Positions 39,613 through 51,992 of a stretch of 64,000 nucleotides of DNA are shown here, in pieces. A model generated the notes under the pieces. That model was not told the DNA's origin. It worked only from the letters and a program-made list of their open reading frames with translations, and ran no database searches. Positions within the stretch are counted from its first letter, which is position 1. Every line of letters starts with the position of its first letter. Where the stretch lies: the NCBI GenBank assembly GCA_013399895.1, contig VXBA01003287.1, positions 155,781-219,780 of the forward strand. Direction: 5' to 3'. Made by a program: the position numbers and the translations under genes. This DNA comes from Serilophus lunatus. Lineage: Eukaryota; Chordata; Aves; Passeriformes; Eurylaimidae.

Positions 39613-42600
39613 CTTGTATTTCAGCCAAACAAATATTAAACAAAGCTTTACCAATTGCAAAATTTTGCAGATGGAGAAAAGAATGGTTGGTGTTTTTTGG
39701 TGTTTCTTTTTTGTTTTAAAGTGCCTTAATTAATTTCCAGGGAAGCATAACAAAGCCATGTTTTCATTCAAATTTATGACCTGAACAAGTGGTACATTTA
39801 TAAGACTTCTTTTTTCAACATTTACTCTCTGACAATATTAATCACAATCAATGAAGTCATTAAGTTATAAGACCTCTTTTTTCAAACAGTTTTTATAAGT
39901 TCTCTGATTAATTCACTTTAAAAAGCTCAGTCTGTTTCTTTTTTCCCAAGATATGAAGACTGAAATGCATCCGTTATTGTGGTTCTTGAACCACTTCTAA
40001 CTCAGATAGGGAGGGCTGTTGATTTGATATGGCATAGCCATGCCAAATGTGACTGACAGAATGGATAAGCACATTTTTTTGGACAAAAAAAAGAAAATTT
40101 GCTTGTGAAATGTCAAAACCCCCCACCAAACCTCTACCTGTACGCTCCCAGGACTTAGAAAATAAGAAAGGCAATTGGTTCTGAGATGTTCTGTAGGGCT
40201 GAGATTTTTCTCTAGACTTGTTGGAAGCCATTTGTTTAGGCAACTACTGACTGAAAAAAAATAAATATTTTTAAGGTGATACAGGATAAACCCTTTGCTT
40301 TTCAAAAAGGGAAAAGTAAGATTCTACCGTATTCATGCTGTCAGAGTAAAAATTAAGATTTGTAATGAAATCAAAATGGTAAAGGAGCTGTGTGAGAAAT
40401 TCTGGCTATGTGCACAGAAAATAGAGCAGAATCCAGAATATATACACATCTGTAGGCAACAGTTTAAAGAAGTAACTCATTGAAGACAAAATTGTTGCAA
40501 ATCCTAAAATCTACCAATAATTATTAAATAAACAAAAATTATTACTATTGAAAAAACCTTGTCCTTTTCAATTTATTAAAGAGATTAATGAATGATCTAC
40601 TCAGTGATGAAGCCTACATTTCAACACTGATTCTAATTAGGTAAGGTGCATAAAGCTGAAACTAAAGTAGTTTTCAGAGCTTCAGTACCTGCAATAGCTG
40701 ACCCCTAAAAATCTTTCTGAACGTCAACGTAATTCTAAAGGTGTTTCTAAAATATTTTTCACAGGTCTAATGTGACTTTTAAAAAAAACAGCTTTTGAGC
40801 TCTGAATATATTAGAAAGACTGATGAGGAGAAGGTATACATGCAGGAGAAAAAAATAAGTGTAAATTTGTTATATATAAATACAGACATATTTGTGGGAC
40901 ATGTGGAAGTTTACATATATATATGGAGGGCAGGTCAGAAGAAGGTTATTTGCAGGAAAAATGATTTCATATTTCAAGATGATCTTTCCAGTTGTATGTT
41001 CTTACATCACATGTGAGAAAACTGAAAATAATGGAGTACATAACTTTTCTTATGCAGTTGCTGATGCTCCACACATGAAAAGTGTTAAGACTTTAACCTA
41101 AGGAAGCCTGAGTTTGTTTTTGAAAGGGATAGTACTCAGCACAATACACAGTTAGAACTACTGTCTAAAATGCTGATGAGTATCAAAATCAAATGTCTAT
41201 TTTCAATAAATTGCTACTTATATCCCACTCTCTTAAATAAGTAAGATGCTACTAGAAATAGGATTTATTTTCTTAAATCATCTGGTTGCTTTTGACATCT
41301 CTGTGCATTAGCTCCTGCAAGTCAGCATGATCAGAGAAACATTCTTCTTTAAAAAATACTGTATTAAAAGGCCAGTAGAAAAGGATACAATCTGAGGTTT
41401 ATGGTTCAGTGCATGACTTGATGTGAAGTCTCATCTTCTTTTTATATGTCTAATAAATTGGATAACTCTGAAATCTCAGTTATCTATTTTGCAATAATAT
41501 AAAGTTACTATGTTTAAATGAGAAGCTGTAAAATACTAGACAATTTTGCTATTTCTGTATCTGTTCAAGTAATCAAAACCACTTATCAAAATATGTTACT
41601 GTTTTAACATTGTCAGTTACTATCTGTTATTGCTTAGGCTAGTTTTGAAATGACAGTTTAAACTAATTATTGGTTTTGCTGATAATACTCCATGAGTTGT
41701 GGCTCAGTGGACATTTGCCACATTTATATGCTTAAATAGCACTGCTTGTGATTCTTAACTGAATTTATGCTTAGGCAAGGTATGCTTTCTAAAAGGGCAA
41801 ACACAGGCATAAAATCAATTGCCTTTCTTATTTTTTAAATCCTGGGAGCATACAGCTACAGATTTTTTTCTGACATTGCACAGGAAAACCATTTTTTTTT
41901 TTTGGTCAAAAAAAAGTGCTTATCCCTGCATGAAAACACAGGCAATTAAGCCAGGTTGCAACCTTGCATAAACCCTTAATTGGGAATAGCCATGACAAGT
42001 GAGCAAATAAATAGCATATCAATATTGAACTCTTTTTCCTGTGAAAAGGTCTGTTTCTGTTTGTGAGTTTCACTGTGCTCCTTCCTGCTCCAGTATGCCA
42101 CAAGGCGAGCAGTAGCGGCCCCAGGGAACATTTTTTCCTGGTTTCACAGCATAGTTGTATCTCCTGTGGACAACAGCTGGCAATTAAACACAAAAACCCC
42201 TGTCCTATCCAGACACATTTATATTTCAGGTGTTCTTCGGCGAATTTAGGCTATGAATAAGATTATGGCTGCCCTTTTGTGTTCCTTGTTCTGTTGGCTT
42301 TACAGCACAGCACCCCCAAGTGACCTGTTTAAGTCAGAATTCAAATACAATAGTTCACTAACAGGTTTTTAATGAAAAAAGCTGCAACTGGACAAAAATT
42401 AAGAAAAAAAAAGAGGGTAGTGGGGAGCATTTCAAAGAATCCTATGTAGACAAAACTGTAGCTCAGTGATCATGCTAGAGGAAATGAATGTTTTACTTAA
42501 AATCACTTAGAAGACAATCATCCAAATTTTCACTTCGCAATGCCTTTCTGCGGCCTGTGGGTCCTGGCTCATGGTTTTGCTCAGTGTCTGCAAAATGATA

Positions 42601-42800
42601 ACACTAATCTTTGGAAGTAATTTGTCTTCCATTTGTGGAGGTTTTCTGTGGTCATGAGCCAAGAAGGACTGAGCAGATCTCAAGCGCGTTATCATGTTTA
42701 TCACATGGAATTGAAAACAGCAGGGCAAACGGTAGACTGATGACAGTGACACTGAGAGGAGAGCAGGAAGGAGGTGAAAAGGGAGAGGGCAATTCACCTC
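39613..42800. other. AT-rich unique sequence, no gene recognised
   Basis: AT-rich with scattered homopolymers. No exon, RNA gene or transposon could be supported. All frames are short and lack known motifs. Confidence 0.6.
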
Positions 42801-42801
42801 C

Positions 42802-42832
42802 TTTTTTTTTCTTTTCTTTTTTTTTTTTTTTT
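42802..42832. repeat. T-rich tract (A-rich on the reverse strand)
   Basis: Three T runs of 9, 4 and about 14 bases broken by single C residues. On the reverse strand it is an A-rich tail-like tract lying just downstream of the coding-like sequence at 42840-43280. Confidence 0.8.
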
Positions 42833-42839
42833 AATTGGC

Positions 42840-43280
42840 AGTTCCCTAATATGTATTCATGAAATAAAATGTAGTACATTTTGTACTGGCAACTTTGCTT
42901 CAGGTAGTCAATCAGCCCATTGAAGTAAAAATTCTCCATACCGTTGTCAACAAGTATTTTGATAGCAATCATGTTGTTTTGAACATATGCTGCAATGACC
43001 CGAGTCCTTAACAGCCTCAGTGAATTCACTTGGAGGTGGAGTCACACTGGTTGGTATCAATCAGGGAGTATGCAGTACCTTCTTCAACATGCAGCCAAAG
43101 TCAGAGGTACTGGCTCCATAATTGGCTGGGGACTGCTGAAAACACCTCTTGCTTTTACTCACAGTCCAATGAGAGTTATTCTGCAGATGACAAATGAACT
43201 TTTGTTTAAAGGTCTGCCTGGCTTATGTACAATAAGAATGTTTTCATCAGATTTGTTCTTACCATTAGCATAATCATTGC
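42840..43280 (-). pseudogene. Possible decayed coding sequence, unidentified
   Basis: On the reverse strand, one frame is open from 43041 to the A-rich tract near 42832, with a peptide of ordinary composition (contains RTRVIAAYVQNN, then IAIKILVDNGMENF, then NGLIDYLKQ). Continuing upstream in the same frame to about 43280 there are four stops between 43161 and 43042, all TGA, which could be decayed Arg (CGA) or Trp (TGG) codons. The A-rich tract beyond its 3' end recalls a processed copy. I do not recognise the protein. The forward strand also has a 92-codon frame (42995-43273) here, so a chance run is quite possible. Confidence 0.2.
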
Positions 43281-43724
43281 ACAATAATTATTAAATACTG
43301 CAGTAATTTTGTCTATCACCACAGTATGGTAGGATATCATGTCTTGAACTCAGGTTTCTGGTATATAACCCTCCCCAAACAGTGACAGTTAATTCAGCTG
43401 ACTGAAGGACAGTAATGTTACAGCAAACAAAGGATTTCATGTAATATGATAACTTTGAACCATTACTATACAACTCCAAGTGCTCAAGGGTCTTCTGTTA
43501 AGAGTCTGTCCTGGAATAAAGACTAAGACCCCTTTTATATGAGACAAAAACCAATTAGAGGCAACACCAATTTATTATGCAATATATATATATGTATGTG
43601 TGTGTGTGTGTATATTATGAATGTATGTATATATATTTAAATTGAAAGGAAAAGCCAGGTAACAGAAACCACAGTATAGCTAAGAAACCAAATACAATTC
43701 AAGACAAAAAAAACCCCTTTTTCC
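43281..43724. other. AT-rich spacer with TA/TG microsatellite
   Basis: No gene seen. It contains a TA/TG tract at 43582-43637. A string TGTCCTGGAATAAAG at 43507 resembles the first bases of the 45156 LTR family, but no matching right end or duplication was found. Confidence 0.5.
43582..43637. repeat. TA/TG compound microsatellite
   Basis: ATATATATATATGTATGTGTGTGTGTGTGTATATT-type sequence with a second ATGTATGTATATATAT block. Simple sequence. Confidence 0.85.
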
Positions 43725-44763
43725 CCATAGCCCTGGGATGCAGTGATGTCCATGGTGCTCAGGGGGTGCTGGCGGCTCCTCAGAGGCAGCAGGAGTGCAA
43801 TTGCTCTCTGGCGGCTGCTGGGGACACTGTGGTAGTGGGGACTACAGTGAGGGAGGCAAAGGCTGGTAAAGGAACGACAATGTCTCACCTGGGCTGCTGG
43901 AAATCAAGGAGACATGAAAGAAAAAAACCACTGCGAACTGATGAGAAGAGGCAATGCACTGCCACTGCCTGCCACAACCTGCCACCGACTGATGGAGCAT
44001 GGATCTCTGTCCACTGTGGACAACACCAAGGCTCCAACTGCACTCCTTGACCACCACTCCAAAAAGAGGGCAGGTGTCTGGCATGTGGCTATCATAAAGA
44101 CTCTCTCTTTCTGTTTTTCTTGTGTTGTAAGTTCCCGTGCGTGGGGGCTTCCATTGTCCAGTGGTTCAATCTGTCATTGCACAGTGCCAGGGTTCAGCAT
44201 GAGGCCCAACATGGCAGTGGCCACCTTCCGCAGCCGATGCCATCTCCCAAAGCCAAAGGGGGACTGCGCCCATCCGCTGCCTCCTGCCACAGCCACCAGA
44301 CGGCTTCCCCAGTGAGGTTGCCAGAGAGGATGAGCCACTTCAGGAGCTAGTGCAGGCCCCCTCCCTCCACTAGGTCACCGCCTGGCTCCAGCAGGTGGCA
44401 CCCCGCCACCTCTACCACTGCACTGGTTGGGCCATGCTGCTGCCACCACCGCCCTGCTGCTGCAGTCATGTCGTCCCATGCTGCATCCCAGTGGGCGCAC
44501 CCCAGCAGCAGCCCCCCTACCCCATGCCCAGTGCCAGCTGCTGAGCCCTGCCACCGCCACCTCCCTTTGTCTCTGCGCTGCCACTGCTCACAGCCCCGCT
44601 CCCTGTGGTGACAGTGAGGCAGAGTGGGCAGGGGTGGGGCAACCTGGCCCAGCCTGGTCTGCAGCAAGGAGAGAGGAGGTCCTGCCACTTGGGGCTCCAG
44701 GAATCCTTTGGAGCCTGTGGTCCAGGCCGGCCCTGTATGGACCCCTTCCACTCTCTCTGCCTG
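43725..44763. repeat. GC-rich CTG/CAG-rich block of unknown class
   Basis: Unlike the AT-rich surroundings, this kilobase is GC-rich and dense in CTG, CAG, CCA and GCC trinucleotides. Both strands stay open in several frames (up to 173 codons on the reverse strand), but the peptides are dominated by His, Pro, Cys, Trp and Ala and look like a composition effect. The style resembles the GC-rich interiors of the LTRs at 47571 and 54482 and of the foldback element, so it is probably the core of another LTR-like element whose ends are lost or unrecognised. Confidence 0.5.
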
Positions 44764-44846
44764 CTTAACAATCATTATCTCCCTCTTCAACTGATGCACC
44801 CTCACAATCATTCTAACTGGAACCACAACTCTACTGTCAAATTTTG

Positions 44847-45090
44847 TTTTCAGGAGAAACTTTTTCACAGAGGGAGTGATTTCCCATTGGAATGGGCTTC
44901 CCAGGGAGGTGGTGGAGTCACTGTCCCTGGATGTAAGGATAGGTTGGATGGTGAACTTAGTGACATGGTTTAGATGGTTTAGATGTTAGACTGGTGTTGG
45001 ATAGGTTGTTAAGCTAGGTAAACGTTGGACTTGATGATCTCTACGGTCTTTTCCAACCTTGTTAATTCTGTGTGTAATTCTGTGTGTAAC
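44847..45090 (+). mobile_element. CR1 LINE 3' end, forward strand
   Basis: Contains the usual CR1 ending: 'GGAATGGGCTTCCCAGGGAGG', 'GTGGTGGAGTCACTGTCCCT', 'GGACTTGATGATCTCTACGG', 'TCTTTTCCAACCTTGTTAAT', then a tail of two TAATTCTGTGTG units. It is 5'-truncated; the last codons of ORF2 are recognisable but frame-shifted. It lies 65 bp before the solo LTR at 45156. Confidence 0.93.
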
Positions 45091-45150
45091 CGCAGCATAC
45101 ACTCTGTTCCTCAACCCAACGAGGAACCACCTCATCCCACATTACAGGAA

Positions 45151-45155
45151 TTTCC
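45151..45155. repeat. Target site duplication TTTCC, left
   Basis: TTTCC immediately before the LTR matches TTTCC at 45685-45689 exactly. Confidence 0.8.
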
Positions 45156-45684
45156 TGTCCTGGGTTGAAGTATATTCTATTACTATCTCCGTGAGCTGTT
45201 GAAACCAGGTGAAGTAGTGTTCCTCGCCTCCTCCCTCTGTACTATCTTCTGTTAATGGGCCATCAATGCCTCGCCCCATGACTCAGAGATAATTCCCTCC
45301 TGGACTATCTGCTGTTAATGGGCCCATCAGGCCTTATCACACGACTCACCATCCCATTATGAGATGTTTTGCCCAGAGGGAGGAGCCAACTATTCCATCC
45401 TGGACATAAGCTGAGACTCTGAACACCACAGGAGCGCTTACCTACTGGACTCCCAGAGGACAAGAGCTGCCATTGGACTTTCTCACTCTTTTCTTTCTAT
45501 AGGAACACCGCTTCAACGGAACTGCTTTGCTTGGACTGCTACCACCATAGAGTGTCAGGGTGTATTCTGACTTTGTCAGTGTTCTTGTGCTATTGCATTT
45601 ATTTATTTTTTTTAATTTTCTTCTTTCTATTAAATTATAATTCTGACTTGCAATCTCCCACTGGTTTGATTTCAAACTAGTACA
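45156..45684 (+). mobile_element. Solo LTR, family A copy 1, 529 bp
   Basis: Starts TGTCCTGGGTTGAAG and ends CAAACTAGTACA, flanked by the exact 5-bp duplication TTTCC; five bases suits an ERVL-type integrase. The presumed U3 has two imperfect tandem units starting at 45241 and 45304 (63 bp apart), each beginning ACTATCT.CTGTTAATGGGC and carrying TGACTCA or a one-base variant of it, the AP-1 core. A weak TATA-like CATAAG lies near 45405. ATTAAA near 45629 may be the polyadenylation signal. No internal retroviral genes remain. It is a sister of 62369-62872. Confidence 0.9.
45241..45363 (+). promoter_or_regulatory. Duplicated enhancer-like unit in LTR copy 1
   Basis: Unit 1 (45241-45303) and unit 2 (45304-45363) are imperfect direct repeats. 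Unit 1 carries TGACTCAGAGATAA, an AP-1-like core directly followed by a GATA-like AGATAA. Unit 2 has CGACTCA at the equivalent place, a one-base loss of the AP-1 core. Tandem duplication of U3 enhancers is a known retroviral LTR habit; activity here is inference. Confidence 0.6.
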
Positions 45685-45689
45685 TTTCC
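45685..45689. repeat. Target site duplication TTTCC, right
   Basis: Exact match to 45151-45155. Confidence 0.8.
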
Positions 45690-47366
45690 TCTTGCAAACA
45701 TTATTTTAAACCAAACATTAGACCGTGACTCTGTCTTCCTCTCCATTCACCAAATAAGGGGGGAAAGTTTTAAAACACATTATTACAACCATAACAGGGC
45801 CACAAATTTCTGTCCAGCTTTTCCATTGTGGCAGCTCACCCCAAACCAAGGCAGCATGGCTTGAATAGTGTCCCACCAGCATTACTGGTAAATCTGCATA
45901 CTAATTTTTAGAAAGATGCACTAGTACAGAAATCAAATTATTCTCTGGCAATGATTATGATAATTATAATTTTAATGAAATGCTATATCATAGATTAAAG
46001 AGAAAATACGGAAATTGCATGGGGAAGTTATAATCTACCCTCTCAATTTCTTCTATTATTAATGCTGTTATTGGTTAGATGCTGCCAACATGCACAGGAA
46101 AAGAAGTTTTCTGCCCCACATGACTTACAATCCAAGGACCTGATCTTGATTACCATTGTGTATGACTGTACATATAGATATACGTATTAGCAAAGCATAT
46201 ATTTTCTGTTTGCCTATTGAGTGAGATGCTTAAAATTGCAGTTTATTCAAGAAAAGCTCTCACCAGTACCAAAGGTATGCAGTTTGAAAGTGTTAGATAG
46301 TACTACCAGCTGTTTAAAAAAACCCAAATAAACTAACTGGCAAGAATATTGATGTACATCAGATTGTTGGTTTGTTCATCTGTCTAATAAAACAAACATT
46401 TTAAAGTAGTCTTATGACTACTTATTTCAACTATATTTTCATTTCTGAATCACTGTGCTTTGATGATTTGTTAACTTCCTGAATTTAGATTTTATTACAT
46501 GAGTTCTAAATTTCTCTGTTACCTCCCTGCCGCTAGATACTTTTTCCTCCAGAATCCTGTCAAAATAATGGATTTCTCATATAGCTAGTCAGTTGTTGGC
46601 TATTCATCTTTACCTTGTTGCTCAAAACTGTGAAGATTACACAATTTTGATTGTTATTTGTTTGGAATTTTGTTTTGTTGTTGCTCTATGGGCTAATTAG
46701 GCCTTTGTAAAATATGTTTATTCCTTAGAACTGAAAAAAGTATAGCCTTTCAGCATTTCTGAATCACTTCTGTCATTTTTGTACATTTTCAAAGAATTCC
46801 TGTACTTCTGTAAGTAGAATTTGACCTAAATAATTTTATTTCTTCTTCAGTATTCTGTTACACATTTATGAATGAGGATGGCAGAATACTTTCTTGCACT
46901 TTGTAAAGAAAATTGAAAACCGGTACAGCAGTCAAATGTTATATGTCTGCATAACAATTTTGAGGTTGAAGGGTAGAGTTTCTGCAAACCATATCAACTT
47001 GTCTATCACAATTAAGAAATGAATGCTGCATGTCCTGCCCTTCAAACTAAAACTCATCAAGAGAACAGCAGTCATGCAGAAGCAATTATTTTCTCATTTT
47101 GTATCTTTGTACATGGGCAATTAAACACGGTGGTGTTCATTAAGGAAAACTTAATAAGGTTTTCCTATGAGGTATTAATGTAAAAGCAGAGAAAAGTAGC
47201 TCCATCACACAAGACATTTGAGTATTCCATAATGACTTGATTTCAAACTGTCTTCCTTAAACAACATATTCCCAAAGTACATAACTGTTTTCATTCTTCC
47301 TAGTTTTCATATTGAGACAAAAGAAAGCCCTTTAAATAATATTGGTCTTCAAAAAAAATCCTTTTT
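45690..47366. other. AT-rich unique sequence, no gene recognised
   Basis: No coding or RNA gene could be supported. AT-rich, with no recognisable transposon. Confidence 0.6.
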
Positions 47367-47396
47367 CCCTTTTCCCCTCGCCCCTCCCCCCTTCCC
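47367..47396 (-). promoter_or_regulatory. C-rich tract, quadruplex motif on reverse strand
   Basis: C runs of 3, 4, 4, 6 and 3 separated by 1-4 bases fit a quadruplex pattern on the reverse strand. It lies about 175 bp upstream of the LTR at 47571. Function unknown. Confidence 0.5.
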
Positions 47397-47570
47397 ACCA
47401 AGGTTTTCTCCCCATAGGATATTGGTTGCATTTGGTATTATAATGACCTTTCATTTGCTGAAATCCTCAGTCAGTTATGAATCATTTCTTATCTGGACTA
47501 TTATGATTCCCCCTTCACCCACCTTACAAGTGCTTATTATCTCAATTTCAGGAAGACGGAAGTATCACAG

Positions 47571-48650
47571 TGTTATGGTTGGGTATTTATTTTATTCTGT
47601 ATATAGAAATGTTTCCTCATTTTGCCAACAGGGGCAAGAGGGGCAAAAGGGGGAGGTGCACTTCTCGTAGCCTCATGGCCATGGTGTGGCTAAACTCAGC
47701 TATTCTAACACAGCCGGAACCGTGGGGGCTGCGTGGGGGGGGTCCGGTGGGTGCCTTGCCTGTGGGGTATTCCTGGCGCAGCCCAATGTCAGATGGTGCT
47801 GACTCCCAGTCCCACCGGCAGGCCCACTTTGTCTGACTGGAGCCAGCCGTGCTCATGTGGGCGGGGACCCTGTCCTTCCTCAGCTCTGAGCGGAGGCAGT
47901 GGCGGCACGACAGCGAGGGAGCAGAGCCTGGCGGGCAGCAGGTGGCCCTGCTTCCCCCTGAGGAGGTGGCGTGGCGGGGAAGATGCCGCTACCATGTTGC
48001 CGTTGCATTGAGCCCCGGCCCCATGTGGCGACAGGGTGAGCCACTAAGCCAGTGGGAGTTTTTTGGGACATGGAACTGACTGCATCGTAAAACCAGAAAC
48101 AAAGGACACTTTAAGAAAACCACGTGCGCAGGAACCTGCTCTCTTTGGACTTTGCAGTGGTCACAAGTGTGTGGCTCTGTTCCCAGTGGCGGCAGGAAAC
48201 CTGCATGGCAGAGTCCTTCACCCCTACCTCTTGGATTGCGGCAACTTGTGGATCAGCAGTCCCAGCAGTGACAGCTTAACAGGAGGTGTTGCTCTCTCCT
48301 TTTCCGGTTTCTTTCTTTGCGCATCGCTCCTTTCTCTGGCCCGTGCCTCCACCGGGGAGTATCCACATCTCCATCTCCTCCAGGGAGAGAGGCCCTGGTG
48401 CTCAAGAACAAAAAGGTTTTTTATTGGTGCCGTTTGTTGGTGGTTTGTGGGTTATTTTTATTTTTTTGGTGGGTGTTGTGAATCATTATTGCCCCTAGTT
48501 ATTTGTGATTTGTTTTCCTCTCAGGTTTTGTTTACTATTATTTTACATACAGACACCTATCTAACATATATATTACATAATAAAGTTATCTCTTTCTGTA
48601 TTGCTTCATCTCATTAAATTTATGTTGTGGGTTTGTTTCAATCTAGGACA
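47571..48650 (+). mobile_element. Large solo LTR with GC-rich interior, 1080 bp
   Basis: Starts TGTTATGGTTGGG and ends CAATCTAGGACA. Flanks CACAG (47566-47570) and CATAG (48651-48655) agree at four of five bases. Its last 22 bases resemble the end of family A (GGTTTG.TTTCAA.CTAG.ACA). Roughly 47620-48380 is GC-rich, followed by a T/G-rich stretch and AATAAA at 48579-48584, so a forward reading is likely. Frames of up to 184 codons in the interior show no retroviral motif. No gag or pol lies nearby. Confidence 0.75.
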
Positions 48651-48655
48651 CATAG

Positions 48656-51600
48656 CTAGACAGTTCTATCTTTCCAGTAAATATCACTACATCACCTTCA
48701 TCCTCCAGACCATTCCCTAGCTTTCTACTTGAATTTACCTTGTAATCATCTTCAAAATGTTGATAAACTTTTCTAATTCACTATATTAAATTGTGGTCCA
48801 ATAACACCTAACTTTGATCTTCTCTCTTGATATCTTGTCTCTGCTCCATCATTTGAGCTGAGTTCTAAGGTCTCATTCTAGAATAATGAAATTACTTAGC
48901 AATATCTCTGTGACCAAGTAAACTTAAATATCACATTGCTTTTAATATTTTGGCATAAAATTTTGAATTTTGTGCAAATTCATGTATGATATTGTTTCAT
49001 ACAGTATCAGAATTTGCCAATATGAGACTGTAGAATAAAACAAGAAGATAATCCTGTAAAAGTCAATAATTTTCTCCATTTTTTCCTGGATGACTTAAGC
49101 TGACATATGTGATTTCAGTATAGCTTCTGTTTACATTAGTCATCCCAAAATCAACTTGGCATATTCTGTGATTCCATGATTTTTCCCTTTTAAATCTTTA
49201 AATAGAAAAGGGAGTGTACATTAAAAACACATATCTAAAAATATAAAATCTATAGCTATATGATAAATTTGAAGGTTTTTCAGTTAATTAACCAATGTAT
49301 TTAACCAAAGATTTAAGCAAACAATAATTTAATTTTTAATTTTTTTATAATGTTTAAAAATCTTTAGATTAAGGCGTCAAATGAATTTGATGAAAATTCT
49401 ATGGTAAGAAGCATTTTATAAGTTGTGAGAAATGCTTTGGAGAAGAAGCAACAAATTTAAATAAAGACATTAAATAAAATCCACATTAGCTTTTTCTAGT
49501 AGAGAGCAGTTTGTGACAAAGTTACTTCCAAGCTTAGTAAAGACCACTTTTCTGTTCATAAAAGCTATGGGGATGTTGCATTTTCCATCTGAAAGAACAA
49601 GATGGATGACAATTAAATCCACTTTGTAAGACTAGCAAGCCTTAAATTTACCCCAGCACCCATCTTTAAGCAAATTTACACTGAAAATGTTCCTTTCTAA
49701 TAAACAGAAATGGATATCCCTGCTTGGACTCAGGTTTTTATTTCATTCTTTCTACTGTTCATATTTTGATACTGTATTAAACAAATAATCAATGAAAATT
49801 CAGCCATAGGTATTTTATTTGATAAATTCTCTTCTGCGTAGTAATGAGGCTAATTTATAACATGTGAGCTCTGTTTTCTTTCATTTTTACAATGTTGACT
49901 TGCAAACTGAAGGATGTAATTGCACTAAAGGAGAATCCCTCATTTTACCAGACTAATTGAAGGCATTCTTTTGTCATTTGAACTTGAAGAACTGCTCTGT
50001 GAGGCCTAATTGGAAGTAATGAAGATGTTACAATCCAGAAAACTGTACTTATGAAACACCCTGATTTTTCAATGAGGTACAAAACATCACATGTATATGA
50101 AAGCAGCCAGTAGAAGAGTAATAGAAACAGAAACAGACAACAGGGACAAGGTCGAGTCTGGAATAATGACAGATGAGTATGATAGAGGCATGAAGGAATA
50201 GATTCCTGGAAACTTGCTTTATAATTAGATTATGAGTCGTGAGTACCTATCTCGTGGACACTTCAGCTGCAATTAGATTGACACATTAAATAACTTTGTG
50301 TTTTCTTTCCATATAATGGCAAGGTCACAACTCCTTGCATTCAAATCACAATATGGCAAACTGACAGTAGTTGGCTGTTCACCATTTCTTTTGTTATTCT
50401 GAGAGTCAGAAAACTGGGCACACTGAATGTCAACAAAAGGAAAAAAAAGGTAGTAGAAATCAGAATTTTATAATTTCTCTGGTTGCTATATACATTTTTG
50501 TATAGATTTCAATTAAATGCCAGTGCAGAGGCTAGGCTGATCATATTTTGCATCATTTAAGCTTATCTGTTAGACTTAAAAAGGATTCAAATAAGATTCT
50601 GTGAATGCAGATGAATTTGATTTATAATTACCACTCCACATTTACCAATGTGGAAACATGCTGGTCTTATTCATATAACAACTTGATTTAGAAACTTGCT
50701 GATTTTCCCCTCTTTTTTCAGAGTATAAAAATACCAAAATTTCTAGATAAAATCTTATGATGTGAAAAGTAAAGCCAAACATATCAAAACAAAGATTTTT
50801 TTTTTAACAATGAAGAGAGAAAAAGAGAAAATAGAGAATTGATGACCAAGGTTTTCTGAAATAGCTAAAAAACTAGCTTGAAAGAGACTTATGGTACCAC
50901 TGCACCTCGAGAAAAGGCTTAAGAACGTAAGTTTAATGCAGATGTATTGACTATTGGTTATGCAGTTGCTGAACTTTGTCTGTAGGCTTTCCACCTACCA
51001 TTACAATGTTACAAGCAGTCCTTCAGTGCAGAATTAAACGGATTGGTTTCTTTGGACCATTTCATCTTGGACTCCCAAAGAAGGCAATCTGAGAGGCAGT
51101 AAGACTGAGGAGTTCTAGAGACAATTGCAATGGTACAGACAATAGTTAAAGATTATAATTTAATATGTTTACTACATGAAATATTGCTACAACAAACATG
51201 GATATACTCTTTTGAAAGCCTAAACCAACAAGAGCCATTTAACTAAAATTGAACCATCACAGAGCCCAATCTAAGAAGCCTTGGCCAGAAACATGATACA
51301 TTATTTCAGGAATGATGCCATGGTAATGTGGCACAGCTTGTATAGTTTCAGAGTGCAAAAGAACAAGGTTATTTGCTAGCTAAAATCCACATATACACAG
51401 TCATAATTTCAGCAGAGTTTAGGTTGCTCAGGCAGGTTTTTTGTGTATCTCTAAAATTAACACTTTCTAGAATAGTCAGAGCCCCAGCTGAGAACAAAAT
51501 GAGCTACTGTTTCAGAAGTCTTGGTATCTGCTGCCTAATAAGTTGTAAGTAATCTATTGAAATTCCAATTCCATTTTTGAAATTGGGTTTAAGAGAGATT

Positions 51601-51723
51601 GCAAAAGGGTTTAAGTACTTTTCTCTCTCTTTTGAAACAATTGAGATTACAATGAAATTACAAAAAATATGCCACTTTGCTAAAATTACATGTTTTAAAT
51701 TGAGTTTCAAATAATGGACATTA
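48656..51723. other. AT-rich unique sequence, no gene recognised
   Basis: No exon or RNA gene supported. A short ATTCTGTGATTCCATGATT near 49164-49182 looks like a bare CR1 tail, but no CR1 body precedes it. Confidence 0.55.
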
Positions 51724-51992
51724 CAGAATCACAGTCAGTCAGGTTGGAAAAGACCACAGTAGGTCTTCTGGTCCAACCTTCCTGCTCAGGCAGAGTCATG
51801 CTAGAGCACATTGCACCAGATTGCATACAGTCTGTTCTTGAGTATCTCCAGTGGGGGAGACTTAATAACCTTTTGGACCAATTTAATCCAATGGTTAGTC
51901 ACTAGCACAGTAAAGAAGTTCTTCCTCATATTCAGGCCAGTTTCTGCCCACTGCCTTATGTTCTAATGGTTGGCACCACCAAGAAGAGCCTG

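Noticed and set aside
38036..39620. 8-9 bp duplication CTCTTTGTA / CTCTTGTA around the foldback element, which would suggest a hAT transposon
   Set aside because: It needs five extra bases on the left outside the matching tips, and the two copies differ in length, so it is probably coincidence.
42840..43280. Nuclear copy of mitochondrial DNA, because all in-frame stops are TGA
   Set aside because: The frame uses AGA and AGG, which are stops in vertebrate mitochondria, and the peptide is not like the hydrophobic mitochondrial proteins.
44347..44868. 173-codon reverse frame
   Set aside because: GC-rich trinucleotide block with several overlapping open frames; no protein motif, and it runs into CR1 sequence.
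48063..48617. 184-codon forward frame
   Set aside because: Inside the solo LTR at 47571; no gag, pol or env motif, and LTRs normally do not code.
49164..49182. ATTCTGTGATTCCATGATT as a CR1 tail
   Set aside because: No CR1 3' UTR sequence precedes it; the string alone is too short.
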